A stretch of DNA of 64,000 bases from DATBAT01 sp963824805 (GCA_963824805.1 CAWGQZ010000080.1:1-64000), one strand, 5' to 3'; counted from the stretch's first letter, positions 9,950 through 19,894 are shown. Numbers and translations are program-made. Notes: generated by a model from the letters alone, not told the origin.

Positions 9950-9955
9950 TATAAT
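9950..9955 (+). promoter_or_regulatory. -10 box (TATAAT) of alr, near-leaderless
   Basis: Perfect TATAAT ending 8 nt before the ATG at 9964, leaving one or two untranslated bases at most. No SD. Confidence 0.45.
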
Positions 9956-9963
9956 CGGGCTAA

Positions 9964-11136
9964 ATGGCTACCGCTGAAATCGTCAGGCGAGTTGCGACCC
10001 GGCCCACGTGGGCGGAAGTGTCGCTGGCCAATTTGCGTTACAACTTCCGTTCCGTGCAGAACCACGTCGGCCCGGGCGTGACTGTGTGCGCCGTAGTAAA
10101 GGCGGACGCCTATGGCCACGGCGCTCTCGAGTGCGCGCGCACACTCGAAGAGGAAGGTGCGACCTGGCTTGGGGTGACCTCTCTTGATGAAGCGATCCCG
10201 TTGCGCGACGGAGGTCTTCGCGCCAACATTCTTCTAATGACCGGGTTCTGGCGTGGTGAAGAGGAAGAAATCATCCGCCTCAGGCTGACGCCCACGGTTT
10301 GGGAATGCGAGCAGATCGATCTGCTTGAGCGCGCCGCCGCAAAATTAGGAACAGCGAAACATCCCATCCACCTGAAAGTGGACAGCGGCATGGGCCGGCT
10401 GGGAGTAGCGGTCGAAGAACTTCCACCAATCTGCGCGAGGTTAAAGAAGGCCCCTCATCTGGTTCTGGATGGACTCTCGACTCACCTGGCTTCGTCAGAG
10501 GTGTTAGACGCGCCATCGGTGCCAAGCCAGCTAAGTGCATTCGCCGAAGCTCGCGGCCTTCTTACTCATCAGAGATTGCAACCGAAATACATTCATGCCG
10601 CGAACACCGGCGCGGTAATTTCGCGCTCGGAAACCTGGAACAACATGGTCCGCCCCGGAATTGCGCTTTACGGATACTATTTGCCTTTCGAGCGTGCCGG
10701 ACGCGAGGTCAGCGGCAGCAACCTTCGGCTCGACGTTAAACCGGTGCTCACCTGGAAGACGCGAATCCTCTCGCTGCGCGAAGCCCGCGCCAATCAAGCT
10801 CTGGGATACGGCGGTACCTACGTCACCAAAGCTCCGGCCCGCATCGCGGTCCTTCCAGTTGGCTACGCCGATGGATTGAACCGTAAACTATCGTCCCAAG
10901 GCCGCGTGATCGTCCGCGAACACTTTGCCCCAATCGTGGGCCGCATCTCGATGGACCTCACGCTGGTGGACGTAACCGACCTGGACGGAGTTTCTGTTGG
11001 CGACGAAGTGATCTTGCTGGGATCGGTCGATGGACTGAGCGTGGACGCCCGCGAGCACGCCGCCCTCTCTGACACCGTACTCTACGAAATCCTTTGCGGC
11101 ATCTCCAAACGCGTCCCCCGCAAACACCAGACGTAG
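9964..11136 (+). CDS. alr: Alanine racemase
   Basis: PLP-dependent interconversion of L- and D-alanine, supplying D-Ala for peptidoglycan. The PLP Lys is Lys46 in the signature AVVKADAYGHGA. Other family segments: VDSGMGRLGV, STHLASSE, HAANTGAVI, RPGIALYGYYP-like, and LGYGGTY, which carries the second catalytic Tyr. The C-terminal beta domain includes VGRISMDLTLVDVTD. The length of 390 residues is normal. The message appears leaderless or nearly so. Confidence 0.95.
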   Translation: MATAEIVRRVATRPTWAEVSLANLRYNFRSVQNHVGPGVTVCAVVKADAYGHGALECARTLEEEGATWLGVTSLDEAIPLRDGGLRANILLMTGFWRGEEEEIIRLRLTPTVWECEQIDLLERAAAKLGTAKHPIHLKVDSGMGRLGVAVEELPPICARLKKAPHLVLDGLSTHLASSEVLDAPSVPSQLSAFAEARGLLTHQRLQPKYIHAANTGAVISRSETWNNMVRPGIALYGYYLPFERAGREVSGSNLRLDVKPVLTWKTRILSLREARANQALGYGGTYVTKAPARIAVLPVGYADGLNRKLSSQGRVIVREHFAPIVGRISMDLTLVDVTDLDGVSVGDEVILLGSVDGLSVDAREHAALSDTVLYEILCGISKRVPRKHQT

Positions 11137-11285
11137 GTGCCGTCGCATGCGCACGGTAAAACTTTAACCACGCAGGCACCAAGGAATTTCCGTAGTGAAC
11201 CCTAATCTGCTTCGTGGTTAGCGCATTTTAAAGCAGCTCCTTCCCCGAAGACAGAGACCGTTCTTCCCACACGATTTAACGAGGA

Positions 11286-11291
11286 TATAAT
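11286..11291 (+). promoter_or_regulatory. -10 box (TATAAT) before the Ser/Thr kinase gene
   Basis: Perfect TATAAT ending 11 nt before the ATG at 11303; predicted leader of only about 4-5 nt and no SD. Confidence 0.4.
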
Positions 11292-11302
11292 GACGCACAC
11301 GA

Positions 11303-14017
11303 ATGTCTCTGCCTCCCGGCACAAAATTAGGACCGTATGAAATCCAATCGCCCTTGGGTGCCGGTGGCATGGGCGAAGTCTACCGGGCCCGCGACACGCG
11401 CCTGGATCGCACCGTCGCGGTCAAGATCCTGCCGGCGCATTTGTCATCCAATGCGGAGGCCAAGCAACGCTTTGAGCGTGAGGCCCGCGTCATCTCTTCG
11501 CTGAATCACGCACACATCTGTACCCTGCACGACGTCGGCGACCAGAATGGAACCTCCTATCTGGTGATGGAGTACGTGCAAGGAGAGACACTCGAAGCCA
11601 GACTGGAAAAAGGCCCCCTGCCGCTCAAGCAGGCTCTGGAGTGCGGCATGCAGATTTGCGACGCACTCGAAAAAGCTCACCGCGCAGGCATTGTGCATCG
11701 CGACCTGAAGCCCGGCAACATCATGCTTACCCCCTCCGGGGCAAAGCTGCTCGATTTCGGGCTGGCAAAACCCGCAGGAATGGTCGCGCCGGTCTCGTCC
11801 CATGTGACTCCTTCGAGCCCAACCATGCATATGTCAGCACTTACCTCTCCCGCGGGGTCGCTGACTCAGCAAGGCACGATCGTGGGGACCTTTCAATACA
11901 TGGCGCCCGAAGTCCTGCAGGGCCAGGAGGCGGACGCTCGCAGCGACATCTTCAGCTTCGGTGCCGTGCTATATGAGATGGTGGCCGGCAAGCGGGCTTT
12001 CGAAGGAAAGAGCCAGATTTCCGTTGCGTCGGCAATTCTGGACAAAGAGCCGGAGCCGATTTCGAAAGTCCAGCCGATGGCCCCGGCCGCGATGGATCAC
12101 GTGGTTATTGAATGCCTGGCAAAAGACCCGGAATCGCGTTGGCAAAGCGCCGCTGATGTAGCCCGCGAGCTGCGCTGGATCGCAACCGGCGGTTCTAATG
12201 TCACCCCAGTCAAGCCACGCCGTAGGCGGCGCCGCTGGCTGGAACGCGCACTATGGGCTACATTGGCCATCTCGTTGGCAGCGGCGTTCGTCTCCACCGG
12301 CCTCAAGGAACATCCGCCGGCCCGCACCCTGCGGTCCTATCTGCCCGCGCCTCCCGACGTGGGCTTTGCATTCACCGGAGATTCTTCTGGCCCGCCGGCC
12401 ATCACACCTGATGGCTCCATGATTGCTTTCTGTGCTCACAATCAGAAAGAGCGGTCTTCCCTCTGGGTTCAGCCTCTGGGTGAGCTAACTGCCAAGAAAC
12501 TGGAAGACACTGAGGGCGCTTCTTTTCCTTTCTGGTCTCCGGACGGCAAATTCATCGGCTTCTTCGCGGGCGGCCATCTCAAAAAAGTGCCCTCAGCCGG
12601 TGGTCCGGTGACTATTCTCGCTGACGCACCAAACGCTCGGGGCGGTTCCTGGAGCCATGAAAATGTCATCATCTACGAGCCGGACTATCGCGACTCACTA
12701 TGGAAGATCAACGCCTCAGGGGGCACTCCGGAGCCGCTGACGAAACTCGATACTGGGAATCACACCACTCATCGGTGGCCGGTTTTTCTGCCCGACGGCA
12801 AGCATTTCCTGTTCTTCGCCACCAATCACTCCGGCGGATCCCAACAGGGAATTTACATGGGGAATCTGAAAAATGGTACGTACAAACATGTAATTGACTC
12901 CGACTCCGGCGGCCAGTACGCATCGGGTTTCCTCCTGTATCACTTGCAGTCGCAATTGCTGGCTCAGGAGTTCGACTCTGCCACGGGAAAGCTCTCCGGC
13001 GACCCCATTACTGTGTTGAACGCGGTGGAATACGATGCCGGTACGTGGCACACCACCTTTGCCGTGAGTCAGAACGGCCTTCTGATCTACGAACCTGGAT
13101 CCAAGGGACTTGGAAACGACCTGGCATGGCTCGATCGCAACGGAAAAGTGCTGAGCAAGGTTGGTGATCGGGCCTTTTATAAAGGGAGCGGTCGCATTTC
13201 GCCCGACGGCAAGCGTCTGGCCGTAACCATGGGCGAACCTCAAGGCGACGTCTGGGTATTCGATTTGGCCCACGGTGGCCGTACCCGGCTCACCTTTGGC
13301 GGAGGAACCCACTTGGCGCCGACGTGGTCTGCCGATGGGCAACGAGTCGCTTATGTGCAACAGGCCGGTTCGACCGTCATGTCGGGAACCTCGTTGCGCG
13401 CCCGGTTGGCTAACGGTGGAGGACAGGAGGAAATCCTGATGCAGCCCAATCCGGCGAACCCGCCGCTAACCCTGCTTTCGCCGCAGTGGTCGCCGGATGG
13501 CAAGTATCTATTGCACCTCGAACAGAACGGTCCCAGCGGCGCCCGCCTGGTGGCTCTGTCTGAAACCGGAGACGGAAAATTGTTCGACATCGTTCAGGCG
13601 CGTTCTCCCCAGGGAAGAATCTTTCAATTCCGGCTTTCTCCCGACGGGCGCTGGTTGGCCTACAGTTCCACCGACTCCGGGACCGAAGAGCTCTATGTCA
13701 CACACTTCCCCAGCGGCGAGGGCCGATGGCAGGTTTCACAGGCGGGTGGCACCTATCCAACCTGGCGGGCGGACAGCAGCGAAATCTACTTCTTTGGACT
13801 GGACGGCTCCCTGCACTCTGCCAGCGTGAACACTAAGGGCCCTGAATTTTCCTTAAACGAAATACATACGCTCTTCCCCATCGGGTTCTCTGCACCGCTG
13901 GGCAATCCCTACGATGTCAGCCCCGACGGACAACGCTTCATCTTCAGCATGCTGCCAGAAGGCGTGTCGTCACCCATGGTGATGGTCACGAACTGGATGG
14001 CTGATCTGAAGAAGTAG
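11303..14017 (+). CDS. Membrane Ser/Thr protein kinase with C-terminal PD40 beta-propeller
   Basis: A eukaryotic-type kinase of 904 residues. Kinase domain (about 8-290): glycine loop GAGGMGEVYRARD, Lys in VAVKIL, catalytic loop IVHRDLKPGNIML, metal motif LDFGLAK, and activation-segment end GTFQYMAPEVLQG. A basic RRRRRWLER stretch precedes one membrane helix (ALWATLAISLAAAFVS, about residue 315). The outer part has TolB/PD40-type propeller repeats (FWSPDGKFIGFF, RISPDGKRLAV, QWSPDGKYLLHL, RLSPDGRWLAY). This architecture is very common in Acidobacteriota. The propeller may sense a periplasmic ligand or protein; substrates are unknown. No obvious partner genes adjoin it. Confidence 0.92.
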   Translation: MSLPPGTKLGPYEIQSPLGAGGMGEVYRARDTRLDRTVAVKILPAHLSSNAEAKQRFEREARVISSLNHAHICTLHDVGDQNGTSYLVMEYVQGETLEARLEKGPLPLKQALECGMQICDALEKAHRAGIVHRDLKPGNIMLTPSGAKLLDFGLAKPAGMVAPVSSHVTPSSPTMHMSALTSPAGSLTQQGTIVGTFQYMAPEVLQGQEADARSDIFSFGAVLYEMVAGKRAFEGKSQISVASAILDKEPEPISKVQPMAPAAMDHVVIECLAKDPESRWQSAADVARELRWIATGGSNVTPVKPRRRRRRWLERALWATLAISLAAAFVSTGLKEHPPARTLRSYLPAPPDVGFAFTGDSSGPPAITPDGSMIAFCAHNQKERSSLWVQPLGELTAKKLEDTEGASFPFWSPDGKFIGFFAGGHLKKVPSAGGPVTILADAPNARGGSWSHENVIIYEPDYRDSLWKINASGGTPEPLTKLDTGNHTTHRWPVFLPDGKHFLFFATNHSGGSQQGIYMGNLKNGTYKHVIDSDSGGQYASGFLLYHLQSQLLAQEFDSATGKLSGDPITVLNAVEYDAGTWHTTFAVSQNGLLIYEPGSKGLGNDLAWLDRNGKVLSKVGDRAFYKGSGRISPDGKRLAVTMGEPQGDVWVFDLAHGGRTRLTFGGGTHLAPTWSADGQRVAYVQQAGSTVMSGTSLRARLANGGGQEEILMQPNPANPPLTLLSPQWSPDGKYLLHLEQNGPSGARLVALSETGDGKLFDIVQARSPQGRIFQFRLSPDGRWLAYSSTDSGTEELYVTHFPSGEGRWQVSQAGGTYPTWRADSSEIYFFGLDGSLHSASVNTKGPEFSLNEIHTLFPIGFSAPLGNPYDVSPDGQRFIFSMLPEGVSSPMVMVTNWMADLKK

Positions 14018-14080
14018 CCTTTGACTGGGGATCCAGAACCAAGCACTGAGAACCAGAAATCTCCCAATGCTCGCGTGACT

Positions 14081-15407
14081 TCAAGCCTCTTGATCGATTA
14101 GCAGAATCGTCTGCAGCAAAACGTTGGCTCCGTTGGCGCAATCCTGCCAACGAGTGAGTTCTTTGGGCGAATGGCTGATGCCATCGACACTGGGAACAAA
14201 GATCATCCCCATGGGACCGACCTTCGCCATCATCTGGGCGTCATGACCGGCGCCGCTGGGCAGTCGCATGGTTTTCAGCCCAAGGCGCGACGCGGCTTCT
14301 TCAATTTTCTTCTGCATTGCCGGATCAGCCACTGCGGGAGCGTGCTGCTCCACTTTCTCCATCACGATCTCAGTCCCGGTTTCTTTGGCAATGTCTTGCG
14401 CGCGTTTCCGGATATCCTGTCCCAGCACTGCGATCTTTTCTGCAGAGAGATCGCGCAGTTCGATGGAATGTTTTACGGTGCCGGGCACTACGTTTGGAGC
14501 GTTGGGGAACACTTCCAACCTGCCTACTGTGCCCACCTGCGGCCCCGGTTCTTGCATTACTACATTTTGCACCGCTTCGATCAGCTTGGCGGCTGCGAGA
14601 AGCGCATTGCGACGCTCCTTCATCGGGGTCGTTCCCGCATGATTGGCGAAGCCATGAATCTCGACCTCGTAGCGGTCAATGCTGACAATTCCTTCTACCA
14701 CACCGATCGGCACCTTGGCCTTGTCAAGGACGCCGCCCTGTTCGATATGCAATTCGAGGTAGCACCGGATTGCGCCGGGAACGAGGCGCGCGTCGGCCAG
14801 CCGGGTTGGATCGCCGCCAAGTTTGCGAATGCCGTCCGCGGTTGAGATTCCATTGTTTATGCGTTTGAGGTCGGCAGCTGACAATAGCCCTGCCGCGGCA
14901 CCGCTTCCGGCGAAGGTGTTTTCCTCATCTGTCCAGATGACCATCTGCAGCGGATGCCGCGTGGTGACACCGCGTTCCTTCAACGTGTGCAAGACTTCAA
15001 CCGCGGACATCGATCCCACGTCCCCGTCGAAGTTACCTCCACTGAGCACCGAGTCAATGTGCGAGCCAAACAGAATTGGTTTCAAGGCCGGGTCAGACCC
15101 CGCTGTTGAGCCAAAAATATTTCCAGCTGCATCGATGCGCGGCCCTAAGCCAAAACTTCGCATAAGCTGCATCACGTAATTTCGACCCGCGACTGCAGCG
15201 TCTGAAAAGCCACTGCGGCTGACGCCGTCAGCAAAGCTGCCACCCTCTGGACGCCCGAAAACGCTAAGGCCTTCCAGGCTCTCCCGCAGCCGATTGGCAT
15301 TAACGCGCAACCCAAGACCAGTTCCCTGGGCAAAGTTCAAATCTGGAAGCAGCCACAACAGTCGAAGCGGCAGCTAAAGCGCGGAGGAATTCGCGGCGAT
15401 CAATCAT
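14081..15407 (-). CDS. Tat-exported M20-family N-carbamoyl-amino-acid hydrolase/allantoate amidohydrolase (frameshifted)
   Basis: A zinc amidohydrolase of the M20 hydantoinase/carbamoylase branch. Metal-ligand segments are visible: GSHIDSVLSGGNFDGDVG, TDEENTFAGSG, LELHIEQG and GISHSPKE; HDAQMM is also typical. The recognised enzyme starts within an ORF at 15358, but just upstream an ATG at 15407 opens a twin-arginine signal peptide (MIDRREFLRALAAAS) in another frame, preceded by GGAG. One indel near 15340-15355 would join them. I infer a periplasmic, Tat-exported enzyme of about 440 residues. It diverges from the lipocalin-amidase pair, which also carries a Tat signal. The exact substrate (ureidoglycine, carbamoyl amino acid or other) is undetermined. 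Confidence 0.8.
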
Positions 15408-15521
15408 CGGAGCCACGATCTTAGACTCCGCCCTGAGTTCCCGCTACTTCATTTTGCAGTGGCGAGAGTGTAGGCTGACCCAGTCGTCTCGCCAGGCTTC
15501 GGAAAGCAGCGGAGAATCGTC

Positions 15522-16025
15522 ATGAAGATTTTCAGTTCCATCATTGTCGTTGTGCTCTCGGCCAGCGGGTTTCTATGCGCAGAGAGCCAGTCGCAGATTC
15601 GCGACCGCCTCGTCGGAACCTGGAAACTGGTTTCCGCGGAATACACGATGAAGGACGGATCGCAACGCCCCTATGGAAACCTTGGGCCCCGAGGAAAGGG
15701 ATTTCTCATGTACGCGGCAGATGGATACATGTGCGCTGACCTGGTGAATCCCGATCGGCCTAAGTGGGGCGACGTAGTCCATCCGACGATGGAAGAAAAA
15801 CTATCGGCGGCGGAGGGTACCTTCGCGTACTGCGGGCGTTACGAAATCGACGCAGCCAGGAAACAGATCGTTCATTTACCCGAAGTCGCCTCGCGACCTG
15901 ATTACGCCGGCTCGCGTCAGGTTAGACCGTACAAATTTGAGGGTGGCCGTTTGGTGCTCAGTGACGTGGAGACCGAAGAACCCGGGGCGGTTCGCTGGAA
16001 AGTTATTTGGGAGAAGGTACGATGA
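15522..16025 (+). CDS. Secreted lipocalin-like domain protein
   Basis: A 167-residue exported protein. The signal peptide IIVVVLSASGFLCAES is followed by the start of a lipocalin-like domain (LVGTWKLVSAEYTMKDG) and the internal strands GFLMYAADGYMCADLVNPDRP typical of that family. These small beta-barrel proteins are often found beside secondary-metabolism or hydrolase genes, and their role is poorly known. The stop overlaps the start of the amidase gene (ATGA at 16022-16025), which implies translational coupling and a shared job. Confidence 0.75.
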   Translation: MKIFSSIIVVVLSASGFLCAESQSQIRDRLVGTWKLVSAEYTMKDGSQRPYGNLGPRGKGFLMYAADGYMCADLVNPDRPKWGDVVHPTMEEKLSAAEGTFAYCGRYEIDAARKQIVHLPEVASRPDYAGSRQVRPYKFEGGRLVLSDVETEEPGAVRWKVIWEKVR

Positions 16026-17545
16026 AGAACTTGATTACCCGTCGTGACGCCATAAAATTCGGCACCGGTGCCGCAATTTCGGCGGCCGCCACTCCGCTAT
16101 TGTCGTCGCCCGTTTTTGCTGATGCGGCGCCAAACGCAACCGACGACATTTGCTTCATGCGCGCGGTCGATCTTCTGGACGCACTCCGAAAGAGGCAGCT
16201 CTCAGCCCGCGAGGTCATGCAAGCTCACCTGAAGCAGATCAATCGCGTCAATCCCAAAGTTAACGCGATGGTCACCATGGTCCCGGAAGACGAGTTGATG
16301 GCCCAGGCTGCTGCCGCCGACGAAGCTCTCGCCAAAGGCAAATGGCTCGGTCCGCTTCACGGTCTGCCGGTTGGCGCTAAAGACCTGCACGAAACCAGAG
16401 GAATTCGCACCACCTTCGGCTCCCCCCTTCACAAAGACAATGTCCCCGACTTCGATTGCCGAGTGGTGCAGCGTGAGAAGGAGGCCGGTGGAATTGTCAT
16501 CGGCAAAACCAATGTCCCGGAATTTGGGCTGGGATCGCAAACCTTCAATCCCGTCTTCGGCGCTACCCACAACCCGTACGATCTATCCAAGACTTGCGGA
16601 GGCAGCACCGGCGGTGGATGCGTAGCACTTGCCACCGGCATGGTTCCCATCGCCGATGGCAGCGACATGGGCGGATCGCTTCGCAACCCGCCTAACTTCT
16701 GCAACGTAGTCGGACTGCGCCCATCCCCCGGCCGTGTTCCCGACGTGCCCTCTCACCTGGGATGGTTCACTCTGTCGGTTTCCGGTCCAGTTGCCCGCAA
16801 CGTTACCGACTGTGCGCTCCTGCTGAGCGTGTTGGCAGGCTACGACCATCATTCGCCAATTTCCATTGACCAGCCCGGGGCTCAGTTTGCTCAGCCGCTG
16901 GAGCGCAGTTTCAAAGGCGTGCGCGTGGCTATGTTCAAAGATATGGGGCTTCCCTGGGACCCGGAGGTCAAGAGCGCGGTTCAGGCCCAGCGCAAAGTCT
17001 TCGAATCCCTGGGATGCATCGTGGTCGATGCTGAGCCCGACTTCACCGACTCCAACGAATGCTTCCTGGCATGGCGGCATTGGTCAGTTGAGCTTTCGTT
17101 CGGCGACCTAATTGCCACGAAAGGTGATCAGTTGAACGAATACATCCACTGGCACGTGGAAGAAGGCCGCAAGCTCACTGGCTCTCAGCTTTCCCGCCTC
17201 GAAACCAAGCGCACGGCTTTGTTCCAGCGGTTGACAAATTTCAAGGGCGAGTTCGACTTCTTCATTATGCCGGTGAGCCAGGTCTTACCTTTCGATGTGA
17301 ACCGGCACTACCCGACAGAAATTGCCGGGGTGAAGATGGAAAACTATCTGGCCTGGATGAAGTCGGCCTATTACATCTCGACAGCGGGAAATCCAGCGAT
17401 GTCAGTTCCCTGCGCGTTTTCCGAGAACGGATTGCCCATCGGAATTCAGATCGTCGGCAGGCACCACGACGACTGGGGTGTGCTGCAGTTGGGCTATGCC
17501 TTCGAGCAGGCCACCGAAGTCGGCAAGCGCCGCCCGGCGGTGTAG
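16022..17545 (+). CDS. Tat-exported amidase (amidase-signature family)
   Basis: An amidase-signature hydrolase of about 507 residues that hydrolyses amide bonds with a Ser-cisSer-Lys triad. The Lys lies in PVGAKDLHETRG; the Ser-rich signature is GGSTGGGCVALATG followed by DGSDMGGSLRNPP, which supplies the cis-Ser and nucleophile. The N-terminus has a twin-arginine signal (TRRDAIKFGTGAAIS). The ATG at 16022 overlaps the lipocalin stop; an upstream in-frame GTG at 16007 is less likely. Paired with the divergent Tat-exported carbamoylase, it suggests periplasmic breakdown of an amide-containing nitrogen source. That link is inference. Confidence 0.88.
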   Translation: MKNLITRRDAIKFGTGAAISAAATPLLSSPVFADAAPNATDDICFMRAVDLLDALRKRQLSAREVMQAHLKQINRVNPKVNAMVTMVPEDELMAQAAAADEALAKGKWLGPLHGLPVGAKDLHETRGIRTTFGSPLHKDNVPDFDCRVVQREKEAGGIVIGKTNVPEFGLGSQTFNPVFGATHNPYDLSKTCGGSTGGGCVALATGMVPIADGSDMGGSLRNPPNFCNVVGLRPSPGRVPDVPSHLGWFTLSVSGPVARNVTDCALLLSVLAGYDHHSPISIDQPGAQFAQPLERSFKGVRVAMFKDMGLPWDPEVKSAVQAQRKVFESLGCIVVDAEPDFTDSNECFLAWRHWSVELSFGDLIATKGDQLNEYIHWHVEEGRKLTGSQLSRLETKRTALFQRLTNFKGEFDFFIMPVSQVLPFDVNRHYPTEIAGVKMENYLAWMKSAYYISTAGNPAMSVPCAFSENGLPIGIQIVGRHHDDWGVLQLGYAFEQATEVGKRRPAV

Positions 17546-17607
17546 GGCGGACACTCCGGTCCGCGCAAATAGACGGAACTTTCCGGCTCCGGCATCTGGG
17601 TGAGGGT

Positions 17608-17647
17608 TCGCCCGCGCGGGCGGGCGAGGGTACCCGCCCCCATTTTT
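17608..17647. terminator. GC-rich inverted repeats, possible terminator between convergent genes
   Basis: TCGCCCGC / GCGGGCGA can form an 8-bp stem (17608-17627), and an overlapping GGGCG / CGCCC pair is followed by CATTTTT. It lies between the amidase and the convergent cupin gene. Confidence 0.4.
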
Positions 17648-17651
17648 CGGG

Positions 17652-18044
17652 CTACTTCTTCTCCATGGAATTCGCTTTGGCCGCTTTGCCCTTTAGCTCA
17701 ATCAGAGTCACTTCCATCGCTTTGTCGCCCATGTTTTCCGGCAGATGAACGCCTGCGGGTGTAAATTGCGAATCGCCCGCTTTAACTATGCGCGAGTCCT
17801 TTTTGCCGTCCGGATAGCTGAACTGCACGGTGGCATCGGTCATGAACACTGCAACCGCGGCGGGATGGCTATGCATCACTGACTTCTCATGCGGGCCGTA
17901 GTGGACTTTTAGAACCCTCACCTGATCATTTTCGGTCACAACGGAGTAGTGCTTGGGGTCCACTTTGACGGCATCTTGTGCCGAAAGCGCTGGAACGAGA
18001 CATGCACCCGCCATTACGCCACAGAGCCACAGGGATACTCGCAC
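17652..18044 (-). CDS. Secreted cupin-domain protein
   Basis: A 130-residue exported single-domain cupin. The start is the GTG at 18044, placed 7 nt after a good SD (AGGAGA), and is followed by a signal peptide ending in ALSAQD. The longer in-frame reading from 18155 lacks such support. The cupin core shows VHYGPHEKSVMHSHPAAVAVFMTD, with the His residues that usually bind metal, and later the FTPAGVHLPENMG second motif. Function cannot be deduced from the fold. Confidence 0.75.
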   Translation of the reverse strand: MRVSLWLCGVMAGACLVPALSAQDAVKVDPKHYSVVTENDQVRVLKVHYGPHEKSVMHSHPAAVAVFMTDATVQFSYPDGKKDSRIVKAGDSQFTPAGVHLPENMGDKAMEVTLIELKGKAAKANSMEKK

Positions 18045-18119
18045 GTTAGATCTCCTATTTTGTTGGATTTGCCGGAAAAGGCACCCCACGCTACTCCGAA
18101 AGGTGATTGATGTCAATGC

Positions 18120-18395
18120 TTGGAGCTTGGATGGGATGTGCGCCATACCGCCCACCCAAACATTCCGCCCCGAAGTGCATTGACCATAGCCGATCCCGAA
18201 AGCACTCGGAGAAAACGTCGTTTGTTGAAGTGGTTGGACATCGGGCTATTGCTGCTGCTCGCGGCATACCTCGTGGTGCTTGCTCTCATCCTGCTGATCC
18301 GCGTATCTCGCGGCGAGAGCACTGGTTACAACCAACTCTCAGTTCTACCCGAAAGGTGGCGACGCTGGGCGCTATCCGAGAAGACCAAAAAATAA
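18120..18395 (+). CDS. Small single-pass membrane protein, unknown function
   Basis: A short ORF whose C-terminal half has a very hydrophobic helix (LLKWLDIGLLLLLAAYLVVLALILLI) flanked by basic residues (RRKRRLLKW), then a polar tail. The start is uncertain: ATG at 18120 gives 91 residues; a TTG at 18180 gives about 71 and avoids the region used by the divergent cupin promoter. The composition argues for a real protein, but no family is recognised. Confidence 0.5.
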   Translation: MELGWDVRHTAHPNIPPRSALTIADPESTRRKRRLLKWLDIGLLLLLAAYLVVLALILLIRVSRGESTGYNQLSVLPERWRRWALSEKTKK

Positions 18396-18610
18396 GTCGC
18401 GACCCTAGAAATCAAATGTGACACACACTACCTCAGCCCCAAGAAAGGAGCAGCCAATCTCTGTGGTGATCGTCTATGTTCTCTTGGTTAGACCCATTTG
18501 TCAGCCTGCCCGTTCGCTGGCCAAATGCCAACCACCAACTCCTAATCGCACCCATTCGCTTGCCGCAGCAAGCCTTTCTTACCTGAAATTGCTATATTTT
18601 TGTTGAGCTT

Positions 18611-19729
18611 ATGCGCACCCGCTACGCCAAATGGATGTACGAATGGGAGTCGAAACTCACCTCGGTGGACAACAACCGTGTTGTCCGTCCGCTGGAGTGG
18701 GGTCTCGAGTACGCCCATGCGTGGCCGTGCCGCAATGGCCACGGGCCGGGCTATGTGCCCAGCGATCCCGAGGAGTTTTTCCGCGATTACAATCGCCGGG
18801 TCATTGCCAATAGCGACGAGTTTTACGCGTATAAGGTCCCCACGGACTTCCGCTTGGAACAGCGTGAGCTGAAGGTATTTAGTACTCGCGAAGTGCCGGA
18901 CCCTGAACTCGAGGCAAAGGTCCGGGGAAAGTACGGGACATTCCTGCGCTTTACTTCACCGGTACACACCGCGTACCCGGAAAACAATCTGGTCAACGCT
19001 CGCTGGTTTCCCGCCCGCGGCCGCCGCGCCATGGTAGTTCTACCTCATTGGAATTCCGATGCGCTGGCCTATTCCGGCCTGTGCCGGGTGATGAACATGA
19101 TGGGTATCGCGGTGTTGCGGCTTACCATGCCGTATCACGACATTCGAATGCCGGCCGAGATTCGACGCGCCGACTACGCCGTCTCTTCTAACATCGGACG
19201 CACCCTCGATGCCTCTCGCCAAGGCGTGCTGGACGTACGTTGCTGTCTGGATTGGCTGGAGCAACATGGCTACACCCAGCTTGGCGTTCTGGGCACCAGC
19301 CTCGGCTCGTGTTACGCATTCCTGGCGGCGGCGCATGATTCCCGTATTCGAGTGGCGGCGTTCAATCACGCTTCGACTTACGTGTCCGATGTGGTATGGC
19401 ACGGGCAATCCACCCGCCACATCCGCGAGGGACTCGAGCCCCATCTCGACGCCGACCGCTTGCGCGCCATGTGGAGCAGCATCAGCCCGATGTCTTACTT
19501 TAAGCAGTTCGCACGCTGGCCGAAGAAGTCGCTGATCATTTACGCAGCGTACGATCTGACTTTTCTGCCCGAGCTGTCGCGGCAGGCCATTGATGCCTTT
19601 GCCAGCCACGGAATCGACCACAAGGTGTCGGTGCTGCCCTGTGGCCACTACACGACAGGTGAGACGCCATATAAATACATGGATGGCTGGCGGCTGGCAT
19701 CGTTTTTGCGGACCGCGTTCGAGAGGTAG
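18611..19729 (+). CDS. Alpha/beta hydrolase
   Basis: A 372-residue alpha/beta-hydrolase-fold protein. The nucleophile elbow is GTSLGSCYAFLAA, a typical G-x-S-x-G. An aromatic-rich N-terminal region (ARWFPARGRRAMVVLPHWNSD) leads into the fold, and the Asp and His of the triad are probably in IYAAYDLTF and LPCGHYTTGE. No signal peptide is evident. The enzyme class (esterase, lipase, thioesterase) cannot be told. TATATT lies 12 nt before the ATG and no SD is present. Confidence 0.8.
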   Translation: MRTRYAKWMYEWESKLTSVDNNRVVRPLEWGLEYAHAWPCRNGHGPGYVPSDPEEFFRDYNRRVIANSDEFYAYKVPTDFRLEQRELKVFSTREVPDPELEAKVRGKYGTFLRFTSPVHTAYPENNLVNARWFPARGRRAMVVLPHWNSDALAYSGLCRVMNMMGIAVLRLTMPYHDIRMPAEIRRADYAVSSNIGRTLDASRQGVLDVRCCLDWLEQHGYTQLGVLGTSLGSCYAFLAAAHDSRIRVAAFNHASTYVSDVVWHGQSTRHIREGLEPHLDADRLRAMWSSISPMSYFKQFARWPKKSLIIYAAYDLTFLPELSRQAIDAFASHGIDHKVSVLPCGHYTTGETPYKYMDGWRLASFLRTAFER

Positions 19730-19894
19730 GCACTCAGCAAAAAAGCAAATTCCGCACGTGATAAAGCGCTCGAATAACAAGAGCTTAAGTTTCCAGTAAG
19801 GGTCTTGTCATTTCGATCAACGGGAGAAATCGCTTTTAGGAGCAGCGGCAACCGCCCCACCACCTTTGCACAGCCTTATCCCCCGGCCGCTTGC

